NCBI GenBank assembly: GCA_041946965.1 | Contig: JBHGBM010000030.1 | Location: forward strand, 10,415 to 74,414 | Direction of reading: 5' to 3' | Source of the DNA: JBHGBM01 sp041946965 | Lineage (GTDB): Bacteria > Acidobacteriota > Terriglobia > Bryobacterales > Bryobacteraceae | DNA: 64,000 bases | Shown here: in pieces, positions 41,062 through 48,793 of the stretch | Layout: each line of letters begins with the position of its first letter | How positions within the stretch are numbered: the stretch's first letter is position 1 | Notes under the pieces: generated by a model | What the model saw: only the letters and a program-made list of their open reading frames with translations | Databases searched by the model: none | Told to the model about the DNA's origin: nothing | Position numbers and translations under genes: made by a program

Positions 41062-42168
41062 TTACTCCAAAGCCTTGTCCAGCGCCTCTACGAAGAAATA
41101 CTCGCCCCACATGACAGACTCGTTCACCCCCAGCCCCTTGTGCAGGTGATAGACCCCGCCCTTGAGGATGCCCTCCCAGTCCGGATCGCCCTTGGCCAGG
41201 TGCGCCACGCACAGCGAGGTGAGGATGCGCCGGGCGGTCTGATCGTAGAAATCGGCCTTGACGGCGTCGTGCGAATACTTCGCCAGTTGGAAGAGCCCGG
41301 AGGCGGTGATGGCGGCGGCGGAAGTGTCGAGCAGCTTGCGGCTTTCCGGAGGCGCGTCGAAGTCCCAGGGCGCGATGCCGTCTTCCGGCGTCTTCTGAAT
41401 GTAGAAATCGGCGCAGGCTTCCGCGGTCTGAAGGAAGCGCGGGTCGCGGGTATAGCCGTAGCAGGTTCCAAATCCGTAAAGCGACCACGCCAGCCCGCGC
41501 GACCAGCAGGAGTCGCCGCGGTAGCCCTGGTGCGTGGTCTGGCGCAGGAACTCTCCGGTCTCGAGGTTGAACAGGCCTTCGTGCGCCGTGGAGCCGTCGC
41601 CGCGCACCAGCACGCGCCGCGTGGTGAGGGTGTGGCGCATGGCCACATCCATCAGCTTCGGATCGCCGGTCTGGAGCGCGGCGTAGAAGATGATGCCCAC
41701 GTTCATCATGATGTCGATGAACAGCGAGTCTTCCGATACGAAGGACCGCAGGTACTGGCCCTTCTCCTTGAAGCGCAGCGACATGGTGCGGCCCGCCTCC
41801 ACCACCACGGCGTCCAGCGCCGGGTCCGGGTCGAGCGCATTCCAGCGGTGATAGGTGGAGATGAAGATGAAGCCGAGGTCGTGGACGGTGCGGTCCAGTT
41901 TGCGCGGCTCCAGCGGGCGCGAATAGCGGATGGCCTGCTCGCGCCAGTATCCGGCGTCTTTGCCGCGCGCCGCGAAGACCCACATCATGCCCGGCAGAAA
42001 GCCGTCGCACCAGTGGGTCCAGGCTTCGCCGGAGTGTTTCCACCGGCCCTGTGCGGTGTACATGGGGTAGAAGTCGGGATGGCGCTCGATCAGGGCCCGC
42101 ACTTGCCGGCGGGCGAAATCCAGGGCATCTTCGTAAAGAGCCCGGTTATCGGATTGAATTCGGATCAC
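41062..42168 (-). CDS. Glycoside hydrolase family 88, unsaturated glucuronyl hydrolase-like
   Basis: 368 residues, start GTG 42168. RTVHDLGFIFISTYHRW and RGDSCWSRGLAWSLYGFGTCY hold the two aspartates of the hydration mechanism, and the alpha6/alpha6 barrel repeats are clear. No signal peptide, so it is cytoplasmic. It hydrolyses unsaturated uronic-acid disaccharides produced by polysaccharide lyases, so the pectate-lyase-like protein at 45777 and the hydroxyacyl dehydrogenase downstream form a plausible pectin or glycosaminoglycan theme. A reverse-strand TATAAT at 42181-42176 would start transcription almost at the GTG, suggesting a leaderless message. Confidence 0.92.
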   Translation of the reverse strand: MIRIQSDNRALYEDALDFARRQVRALIERHPDFYPMYTAQGRWKHSGEAWTHWCDGFLPGMMWVFAARGKDAGYWREQAIRYSRPLEPRKLDRTVHDLGFIFISTYHRWNALDPDPALDAVVVEAGRTMSLRFKEKGQYLRSFVSEDSLFIDIMMNVGIIFYAALQTGDPKLMDVAMRHTLTTRRVLVRGDGSTAHEGLFNLETGEFLRQTTHQGYRGDSCWSRGLAWSLYGFGTCYGYTRDPRFLQTAEACADFYIQKTPEDGIAPWDFDAPPESRKLLDTSAAAITASGLFQLAKYSHDAVKADFYDQTARRILTSLCVAHLAKGDPDWEGILKGGVYHLHKGLGVNESVMWGEYFFVEALDKALE

Positions 42169-42194
42169 GCACGCTATTATACAATTCGGTAAAA

Positions 42195-42650
42195 ATGCTC
42201 CCCCGCATCGACCCCAGGCATACTCCCTTCAGGCTCCGTGCCGGCCGTTCCTCCATTCACCGCTGGGGCGTTTTCGCCGTGGAACGCATTCCACCGCGGC
42301 GCAAAGTGATCGAGTACACCGGCGAGCGCATCAGCCGCGGGGAAACCAAGCGGCGCGGCGCCGGCTCCCACACCTACCTGTTTGCGCTCGACGACTACTG
42401 GACCATCGACGGCGCCGTGGGCGGCAGCGGCGCGGAGATCATCAACCACTCCTGCGAGCCCAACCTGTACAGCTCCATCATGAAAGGCCACATCCTGTAC
42501 TTCAGCAGGCGCGCGATCGAGCCCGGCGAGGAACTGACCGTCGATTACCGCTTCTCCTGGAAGATCCAGAAGGTGCCGTGCAGGTGCGGCGTAAGCGGCT
42601 GCCGCGGCCTGATCAACCTCAGGGAGCAACCGGAGAGAGCCTGTAAGTGA
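42195..42650 (+). CDS. SET-domain protein (lysine methyltransferase-like)
   Basis: 151 residues from ATG 42195. The SET core is complete: GRSSIHRWGVFAVERIPPRRKVIEYTGE at the start, EIINHSCEPNLYS (84-93, SAM/pseudoknot motif), EELTVDYRF (112-120) and a post-SET zinc cluster CRCGVSGCRG (129-138). These are hallmarks of protein lysine methyltransferases. Bacterial SET proteins are scattered, and targets in free-living species are mostly unknown. The last 32 bases overlap the end of the convergent beta-galactosidase gene. No SD site is visible, and a TATTAT box 15 nt upstream implies a very short leader. Confidence 0.9.
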   Translation: MLPRIDPRHTPFRLRAGRSSIHRWGVFAVERIPPRRKVIEYTGERISRGETKRRGAGSHTYLFALDDYWTIDGAVGGSGAEIINHSCEPNLYSSIMKGHILYFSRRAIEPGEELTVDYRFSWKIQKVPCRCGVSGCRGLINLREQPERACK

Positions 42651-45600
42651 GGCGGTACGGCTGATCGCCGGGGATGCGGTACGGCTGCATGGGATACGCG
42701 TTGGGGCTCCAACTGTCGATGCCGCCCGCGCCCATCTGCTTCAGGTCGAGGTTCAGGTAGATCTCCGGCCGCGGTTGCATCTGGAAGCTGTAGGCGGCGC
42801 GTTCCATGTCTTCCTTGGGATAGTGCCGCGCCGTGACGCTCAGCAGCGGCGAGCCGGTGGCCATCAGCCCGATGCCCTGCGCGTTGGTCAGCGCGACCCA
42901 GCGGACATCCGTCTTGTTGCCGTTTTCCTGCGGACGGGAGTATTCCACCCACTCGCCGTTCACCGTGGAGCGGTAGACGCCCACGCGCTCGAACTGGCGG
43001 TCGATGTGGGTTTCGGCGGGGCCGCGGCCGTACCAGCGGATGTTTTCGAGGCCGGGGGCAACGATCAACTCGGTGCCGAAACGCGGCATCATGGGAAGCT
43101 TCTTCGCGCCCGGCTTATAGGAGCAGTCCACCAGCACGTCTCCGCTGCCGTAGACCGTGTAAGTCATGGTGTAGGAGGCTTCCACTTCGGGCAGTTCGGC
43201 GTCCACCGTGACGCGCGCCGAGCGCTCGTCGATGCGCTCCACGCGGGCGTCCTTCACGTTCCACTCCGGGCCGGCGTTGCGCCACACGTTGATCGGCGGG
43301 ACGCGGTTGCGCAGGTTCTTCACCGCGCCGATGTCGTTGTCCGTGCGGGCGCGCCAGAAATCCGGACGCGGCCCGCGCTCGAGCAGCCTGACGCCCTTAT
43401 AAACGTACGATGCAAGCAATCCGGCGGACTGATCGAAGCGCACGGAGAACGCGGGACCGGAGAGCACCGCCGCACCGCCGTCCTCTTTGATCGCCAGCGT
43501 GGCGTTCGGCGGCGTGAACGGCTTACCCGCGGAGGAGGCCGGCAGCGCGAACTGGTCCCACGCGATCTCGTGGCCCTTCGGCGCCCACAAGGTCGCGTTC
43601 CTCAGAACGAAGCTCAGGTTGAGCCAATACTCGACTCCGGGCTTGGCGGCCAGCTTCGGCATGGGCAGCGTGAATTCCTTCTCCGCGCCCGGCGGGATGT
43701 CGAGTTCGGGCAGCCTTCCGGAGGCCACCGTGCGGCCGTCCGCCTTCACCTCCCAGAGACCCTCGGCCACATCCCTGGCATTCACGAAGTAATACCAGCT
43801 CTTCACCTTGATGCGGCCTTCGTTCAGATCCACCGGCGAGGCGTGCAGGTAGCGGTAGACGTACTTGATGGCCCACAGCCCCGGGTGCGGCTTTCGGTCA
43901 GCGCCAACCAGGCCGTTATTGTTGAAGTTGTTGTCATTGCGCACGCCGGACTTGTCCTCCCACCAGCCGCCGTAGGCCAGGAAGGTGGACTTCGCGGTGT
44001 TGGCGCGGTACTCGCCGGGGACGGGCAGCCGGATGCCCTGGTCCACCCAGTCCCACACGAAGGCGCCCTGCGCGTTGGCGCCGGAGTAGAAAATGTCCCA
44101 ATATTCCTTCAGGCCGCCGCTGCTGTTGCCCATGGCGTGGGAGTACTCGCACAGGATCAGGGGCATATCGGGGCGCTTGGCGGCTAGTTCCTTCACGCGC
44201 GCGGGCGAGGGATACATGAACGAGTTGATATCGGCATTGGAGCCGCCGTTCGCAGTGGAGCCTTCGTAGTGGAAGGGCCTCCCCGGGTCGCGCTGCTTCG
44301 CCCACCGGTAGCAGGCCTCGGCGTTGGGGCCGTCGCCGGATTCGTTGCCCATGGACCAGGCGATGATCGACGGGTGGTTCTTGTCGCGCTCCACCATGCG
44401 CTCGACGCGGTCGAGGAAGGCCGCTCGCCAGGCGGGATCGTTGGTGAGCCGCGCGTTGCGGTCGTTGCCGTAGTGGTGCGCTTCGATGTTGGCTTCGTCC
44501 ATCACGTAGAGGCCGTAGCGGTCGCACAGGTCGTACCACGCGGGCGAGTTCGGGTAATGCGCGGTGCGCACCGCGTTCACGTTGAACTGCTTCATGATGC
44601 GGATGTCGCGCACCATGGATTCCAGGTCCACGTACTTGGCGGTCTCGGCGCTGTGCTCGTGGCGGTTCACGCCCTTGATCAGCACGGGCCGGCCGTTGAC
44701 CAGCAGGCGCGCGTTGCGGATCTCCACTTTGCGGAAGCCGACATTGGCGGGAATCACTTCGATCACCTGCCCGGCGGCTCCGGTCAAAGTGAGCAGCAGC
44801 TTGTAGAGATACGGCGATTCGGCCGACCACTTGCGCGGATTGGCGATTCTGATGCCGAGTTCCGCCGCCGCGCCTTCCACCTTGGTTTCCGCCTTGCCGG
44901 CAGCGGCGCCCGCGGCGTCGTAGAGCGCCGCCGAGAGCGTAACGGGCTTTTCGCCCACGACCTCGGCCTTCACCTTCAGCTCGGCATCGCGGTAAGCGGA
45001 GTCAAGGTCCGTCCGGATCTCGAAATCGCGCACGTGGGAGGCGGCGGGCGACCACAGATATACGTCGCGGTAGATCCCGCTCATGCGCCACATGTCCTGG
45101 TCCTCCAGAAACGCGCCGTCACTGAAGCGGTACACCTCCACCGCCAGCAGGTTCACGCCGGGCTTGAGATAGGGCGTGATGTTGAACTCGGCGGGAGTGC
45201 GGCTGTCCTCGCTGTAACCCGCCTTGCGTCCGTTCACCCAGACGTAGAACGCCGAATCGACTCCGGCGAAGTGCAGCAGCACCTGCCGTCCGCTCCAGGC
45301 GGCGGGCACGGTGAAGCGGGTGCGATAGCTGCCCACCGGATTGAACTCGTGGGGGACTTTGGGCGCCTCCTTCGCGTCCTGCGGCCAGGGGTAAATGATG
45401 TTGGTGTAGATGGGGATGTCGAAGCCGTGCATCTGCCAACTCGAGGGCACCGGGATCGAGCGCCAGGCGGCATCGCTGTACTCGGGGCGGTAGAAGTCGA
45501 GCGGGCGGTCGGCGGGACGCAGCGAGCCGTGAAACTTCCACGGTCCGTTGAGCGATTGACGCCACGGCGACCTGGCGGGATCGCCGGCCCGCGCCAGCTC

Positions 45601-45750
45601 CGCCGAGGGGTACACCATCATGGTGGCGTGAGGCTTCTCCGTGCCGCTGTGGAGCACCGCTACATCGTCCCATTCGGGACGTTGGGCGGGCAGGGCGGCG
45701 CAGAGCACGAGAGCGAGAAGCGCGGTTCGCATGGGCCTACGGTAACGCAT
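42619..45750 (-). CDS. Secreted GH2 beta-galactosidase (LacZ-type)
   Basis: 1043 residues from ATG 45750 (AAGG upstream); ATG 45732 would also leave the signal peptide RTALLALVLCAALPAQ. Domains in order: jelly-roll sugar-binding (SLNGPWKFHG ... VPSSWQMHGFDIPIYTNIIYPW), immunoglobulin-like, TIM barrel with the acid/base Glu in WSMGNESGDGP and the nucleophile Glu in LILCEYSHAMGNSSGGLKEYW, and the C-terminal LacZ small-chain domain (RWYGRGPAETHIDR). It releases terminal beta-galactose from oligosaccharides, with the signal peptide placing it outside the cytoplasm. Confidence 0.95.
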   Translation of the reverse strand: MRYRRPMRTALLALVLCAALPAQRPEWDDVAVLHSGTEKPHATMMVYPSAELARAGDPARSPWRQSLNGPWKFHGSLRPADRPLDFYRPEYSDAAWRSIPVPSSWQMHGFDIPIYTNIIYPWPQDAKEAPKVPHEFNPVGSYRTRFTVPAAWSGRQVLLHFAGVDSAFYVWVNGRKAGYSEDSRTPAEFNITPYLKPGVNLLAVEVYRFSDGAFLEDQDMWRMSGIYRDVYLWSPAASHVRDFEIRTDLDSAYRDAELKVKAEVVGEKPVTLSAALYDAAGAAAGKAETKVEGAAAELGIRIANPRKWSAESPYLYKLLLTLTGAAGQVIEVIPANVGFRKVEIRNARLLVNGRPVLIKGVNRHEHSAETAKYVDLESMVRDIRIMKQFNVNAVRTAHYPNSPAWYDLCDRYGLYVMDEANIEAHHYGNDRNARLTNDPAWRAAFLDRVERMVERDKNHPSIIAWSMGNESGDGPNAEACYRWAKQRDPGRPFHYEGSTANGGSNADINSFMYPSPARVKELAAKRPDMPLILCEYSHAMGNSSGGLKEYWDIFYSGANAQGAFVWDWVDQGIRLPVPGEYRANTAKSTFLAYGGWWEDKSGVRNDNNFNNNGLVGADRKPHPGLWAIKYVYRYLHASPVDLNEGRIKVKSWYYFVNARDVAEGLWEVKADGRTVASGRLPELDIPPGAEKEFTLPMPKLAAKPGVEYWLNLSFVLRNATLWAPKGHEIAWDQFALPASSAGKPFTPPNATLAIKEDGGAAVLSGPAFSVRFDQSAGLLASYVYKGVRLLERGPRPDFWRARTDNDIGAVKNLRNRVPPINVWRNAGPEWNVKDARVERIDERSARVTVDAELPEVEASYTMTYTVYGSGDVLVDCSYKPGAKKLPMMPRFGTELIVAPGLENIRWYGRGPAETHIDRQFERVGVYRSTVNGEWVEYSRPQENGNKTDVRWVALTNAQGIGLMATGSPLLSVTARHYPKEDMERAAYSFQMQPRPEIYLNLDLKQMGAGGIDSWSPNAYPMQPYRIPGDQPYRLTYRLSPVAP

Positions 45751-45776
45751 TTCGGCCTTGTGATAAGCTGGCACGC

Positions 45777-46982
45777 ATGTTGAAAACGCTCTTATGCGTA
45801 TTGGCCTCGGGCGCCGCGGCCTTTGCGGCAAACGGCCTGAAGGGTTTCGGAGCAGACACGAAGGCGGGACGCGGCGGCAAGATCATCCGCGTGACCACGC
45901 TGGACGCCGCCGGGCCCGGTTCGCTGCGCGCGGCGCTGGAAACCGCGGGACCGCGCATCGTGGTCTTCGAGGTCGGCGGCGTCATCGACCTGGACCGCAA
46001 GAACCTGAGCATCTCGGAACCGTTTCTGACGGTGGCGGGCGAGACCGCGCCTTCGCCGGGCGTCACCATCATCCGCGGCGGCATGTCGATCCGCACGCAC
46101 GACGTGGTGATCCGGCACATCCGCTTCCGGCCGGGCGATTGCGGGCTGCCGAAAAAGAGCGGCTGGGAACCGGAGGTGACCACCTCCTCGGCCTACAACG
46201 TGGTGGTGGACCACTGCTCCATGTCCTGGGCGGTGGATGAGAACCTCTCAGCCTCCGGGCCGCGTTACAGCGGGCCGCAGGCGACCTCGCACGACCTCAC
46301 CTTCAGCAACTGCATCCTGGCCGAGGGACTCTACAACTCGACCCATGCCAAGGGCATCCACTCCATGGGCACGCTGATTCACGACGCGTGCACCAACATC
46401 GCCATCATCGGGAACCTGTACGCGCACAACAACCAGCGCAACCCGTATTTCAAGGCGCTGACCACGGGCGTGGTGGTGAACAACGTGATCTACAACCCCG
46501 GCACGCGCGCCATCACGGTGGATTTTCCGGTCAGCGAGTGGGAGGGGCGGCCGGCGCCGGCCAACGGCCGCGTGGCGATCGTGGGCAACGTGATGTTCCG
46601 CGGCGCGAACACGCGCGCCGGACTGGAGATGATCGGGCGCAAAGGCGACGTGTATCTGAAGGACAACCTGGCGCCGGACTCGCCGCTCACCGCCGGCGCC
46701 ATGAACCTGCTGGATAAGCCGCCGGTGTGGCCCGCGGGCCTGGTGGCCGCGCCCGCCGCGGAGGCGGTAAAACTGGTCATGGCGCGCGCCGGAGCGCGTC
46801 CCAAGGACCGCGACGAAGTGGACCTGCGCATCCTGCGCGATTTCGAGCAGCGCAAGGGCAAGTTCATCGACAGCCAGGATGAAGTGGGCGGTTACCCGAA
46901 GCCGAAACCCACGCGCCGCAAGCTGGAGATCCCGAAAGACGTGGACGCCTGGCTGGCGAAGATGGCCGCGGCGGTAGAGTAG
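45777..46982 (+). CDS. Secreted pectate lyase-like beta-helix protein
   Basis: 401 residues with a signal peptide (MLKTLLCVLASGAAAFAA). KAGRGGKIIRVTTLDAAGPGSLRAALE is the typical start of exported pectate lyase/right-handed beta-helix proteins. Strand repeats follow: VVIRHIRFRPGD, VVVDHCSMSWAVDENLS, NIAIIGNLYAHNNQRNP, VVVNNVIYNPG, VAIVGNVMFRG. It probably cleaves polygalacturonate or a similar uronate polymer, providing the substrate of GH88. Classification to a PL family needs a profile search. Confidence 0.82.
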   Translation: MLKTLLCVLASGAAAFAANGLKGFGADTKAGRGGKIIRVTTLDAAGPGSLRAALETAGPRIVVFEVGGVIDLDRKNLSISEPFLTVAGETAPSPGVTIIRGGMSIRTHDVVIRHIRFRPGDCGLPKKSGWEPEVTTSSAYNVVVDHCSMSWAVDENLSASGPRYSGPQATSHDLTFSNCILAEGLYNSTHAKGIHSMGTLIHDACTNIAIIGNLYAHNNQRNPYFKALTTGVVVNNVIYNPGTRAITVDFPVSEWEGRPAPANGRVAIVGNVMFRGANTRAGLEMIGRKGDVYLKDNLAPDSPLTAGAMNLLDKPPVWPAGLVAAPAAEAVKLVMARAGARPKDRDEVDLRILRDFEQRKGKFIDSQDEVGGYPKPKPTRRKLEIPKDVDAWLAKMAAAVE

Positions 46983-47011
46983 GACCGCGGAGATTACCTG
47001 GCCTGACCCGC

Positions 47012-47200
47012 ATGAAGGTGCGCGACGTGATCAAACAGATCGAGCAAGACGGCTGGCTTCTCGATCGCACCCGGGGCGATCACCGGCAATACATTCACCC
47101 CAGCAAACCGGGTACGATTACGGTATCCGGACACACCGGCGACGACATGCCGAGCGGGACGTTAAACTCTATACTGAAGAGGGCAGGGCTTAAGCGGTGA
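47012..47200 (+). CDS. hicA: HicA mRNA-interferase toxin
   Basis: 62 residues: MKVRDVIKQIEQDGWLLDRTRGDHRQYIHP, with the catalytic His in RGDHRQYIHP (His 24), followed by ITVSGHTGDDMPSGTLNSILKRAGL. This double-stranded-RNA-binding-like fold cleaves mRNA when unopposed. Its end overlaps the start of hicB (GTGA), the usual toxin-antitoxin order for this family. The locus has no signs of a surrounding mobile element. Confidence 0.95.
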   Translation: MKVRDVIKQIEQDGWLLDRTRGDHRQYIHPSKPGTITVSGHTGDDMPSGTLNSILKRAGLKR

Positions 47201-47415
47201 AGAAATACGCGGTCGTCTTTGAGCAAGCGGCCCACAATTGGGCCGCTTACGTCCCGGACCTCCCTGGCTGCGTGACCACGGGGCGCACTCTGGAAGAAAC
47301 GCGCCGTCTCATTTCCGAGGCGATTGAGTTCCACATCGAAGGCCTGCGCAGGCGCGGAGAACAGGTTCCCGAGCCAACAACCGTCGCCGAGACGGTAGAG
47401 ATACGGGCGGCGTAG
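47197..47415 (+). CDS. hicB: HicB antitoxin
   Basis: 72 residues, start GTG 47197. KKYAVVFEQAAHNWAAYVPDLPGCVTTG and TRRLISEAIEFHIEGLRRRGEQVPEP are the HicB N-terminal RNase-H-like fold. There is no C-terminal ribbon-helix-helix or HTH DNA-binding domain, so this is the short HicB type; it can neutralise HicA but may need another factor for autorepression. Confidence 0.93.
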   Translation: MKKYAVVFEQAAHNWAAYVPDLPGCVTTGRTLEETRRLISEAIEFHIEGLRRRGEQVPEPTTVAETVEIRAA

Positions 47416-47432
47416 AGAACGCACGAAACCCG

Positions 47433-47855
47433 CTACTTCCCCGGAGGGCACCCCGGCCAGGGCGAGAAGCCTATGGTGAGGTTGTTGCGCTCCACCCAGA
47501 GTTTTTCCTGCCGCCCCGGGAGGTCCACGGTCAAGATCACGCCCGACCCGCAGGAGCGGCTCCGGACGATTTTCCCCGCGCTTACGTTGCCCCAGTCCTT
47601 CATGAATTCGGCCGGCGGGTAATCGCGGCACGGCGTCTGGTCCGAACAGCCCCACATCGCGTAAGCCGCCGTGTAATCATGCCGGGCCAGCAGATCGAAA
47701 AAGCGCCTGGCCTGCCGTTCCTGCCGCCAGTTGTAAAAGATGAACGTCAGGATGCCCCCCACCACCACCAGGGCCACCACGCTGAGGACCGTGTACTTGA
47801 TGATTTTGATGCGGCGTTCCTCGCCCGCCCCATACTGGTCGAGATAGCCGGCCAT
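47433..47855 (-). CDS. Single-pass membrane protein of unknown function
   Basis: 140 residues. A short charged N terminus (MAGYLDQYGAGEERRIKIIK) precedes one membrane helix (YTVLSVVALVVVGGILTFIFY). A soluble part follows with four cysteines (WGCSDQTPCRDYPP, RSCGSG, WPGCPPG) and a VNAG-like repeat of DUF-type fold: RRFFDLLARHDYTAAYAMWGC. The pattern 'FF..L...DY..AY..W' resembles small lumenal or periplasmic NTF2-like domains. It lies just downstream of the OmpH-like gene (13 nt) and is probably cotranscribed. Confidence 0.72.
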   Translation of the reverse strand: MAGYLDQYGAGEERRIKIIKYTVLSVVALVVVGGILTFIFYNWRQERQARRFFDLLARHDYTAAYAMWGCSDQTPCRDYPPAEFMKDWGNVSAGKIVRSRSCGSGVILTVDLPGRQEKLWVERNNLTIGFSPWPGCPPGK

Positions 47856-47868
47856 CGCTGGGCTCCTG

Positions 47869-48411
47869 TTACTTCGCCGGATACGCCTTGTTGTACTCGG
47901 CCAGCGCGTCGTTGGTGAAATCCAGCGCGGGCTTGAAGTAGATGGTGTTGGAAACGTCCACCACCACGTCCAGGCCGCGGGCCTCCGCCAGCTTGCGAAT
48001 CACCTCCTGCATCTTCTGGGTGCTGCGGGAGAGGATCTCCTGGCGCTCGCGGTCCACCTCGCCTTGCAGGTCCTCGGAGAGGCGTTGCACTTCGCGCTGC
48101 TTCTTTTGGCCCAGGGCGTTCAGGTCGGCCTGGGCCTGCGGCGTGAGTTTGGCGGCCTCGGTTTGAAGCTTCTGCGAAATGCCTTCGAGTTCCTTCTGGA
48201 CCTTTTCGATTTCGGCCTGCCGCGGCTTATACTTGGCTTCCATGGCGGCCGAGGCCTTCTTGATCTCCTCGGATTCCAGCACGGCGCGCTGAAGGTTGAT
48301 GACCCCCACCTTCGAACTCTGGGCAGCCGGGACTTGCGCCAAGCCGGTCATCGCCAGGGCGAGCAAGCCGAAACCGGCGAGATTCACCTTGAGCGCGGAA
48401 CGGACAAACAT
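47869..48411 (-). CDS. OmpH/Skp-family periplasmic chaperone
   Basis: 180 residues with a signal peptide ending near AMTGLAQVPAAQ. The body is KVGVINLQRAVLESEEIKKASAAMEAKYKPRQAEIEKVQKELEG followed by a long charged coiled coil and the C-terminal AEARGLDVVVDVSNTIYFKPALDFTND. Skp-like trimers bind unfolded outer-membrane proteins and deliver them to the BAM machinery. The bamA/lpxD neighbours common in proteobacteria are not present here. Confidence 0.9.
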   Translation of the reverse strand: MFVRSALKVNLAGFGLLALAMTGLAQVPAAQSSKVGVINLQRAVLESEEIKKASAAMEAKYKPRQAEIEKVQKELEGISQKLQTEAAKLTPQAQADLNALGQKKQREVQRLSEDLQGEVDRERQEILSRSTQKMQEVIRKLAEARGLDVVVDVSNTIYFKPALDFTNDALAEYNKAYPAK

Positions 48412-48478
48412 ACAAAAGTACTCCTGAGAAGGTTGTGTCTGAATGTTCAGGGTAACATAGGCGGGTGCCGGAACGGAC

Positions 48479-48766
48479 TCAGGCCAGCACCGCCAGGATC
48501 TCGTCTTCGCGCAAAATGAGGTATTCCTCGCCGTCGATCTTCACTTCGGAGCCGCTGTACTTGCCGAACAGGATGCGGTCGCCTTCCTTCACGTCCACCG
48601 GCACGCGTTCGCCGGTTTCAAGCAGCTTGCCGCCGCCCACGGCCATGACTTCGGCTTGCTGCGGCTTCTCCTTCGCGGTGTCCGGGATTACGATGCCTCC
48701 CCGGATCTCTTCGGCCTCCTCCAGGCGCTTCACAAGGATGCGGTCGTGCAAGGGTCGCAGGTTCAT
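48479..48766 (-). CDS. groES: Co-chaperonin GroES, without adjacent groEL
   Basis: 95 residues. NLRPLHDRILVKRLEEAEEIRGGIVIPDTAKEKPQQAEVMAVGGG includes the mobile loop that caps GroEL, and ends EVKIDGEEYLILREDEILAVLA. The sequence looks fully functional. Usually groES is followed by groEL, but here the next gene downstream on this strand is the OmpH-like one. No CIRCE inverted repeat was found in the 27 nt upstream. Confidence 0.95.
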   Translation of the reverse strand: MNLRPLHDRILVKRLEEAEEIRGGIVIPDTAKEKPQQAEVMAVGGGKLLETGERVPVDVKEGDRILFGKYSGSEVKIDGEEYLILREDEILAVLA

Positions 48767-48793
48767 GATCGTCGCTCCTACCGAATTATAGGT

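Noticed and set aside
45769..45785. TGGCACGCATGTTGA as a sigma-54 promoter before the pectate-lyase-like gene.
   Set aside because: The -12 GC is GA and the element overlaps the start codon, so it could not drive this gene.
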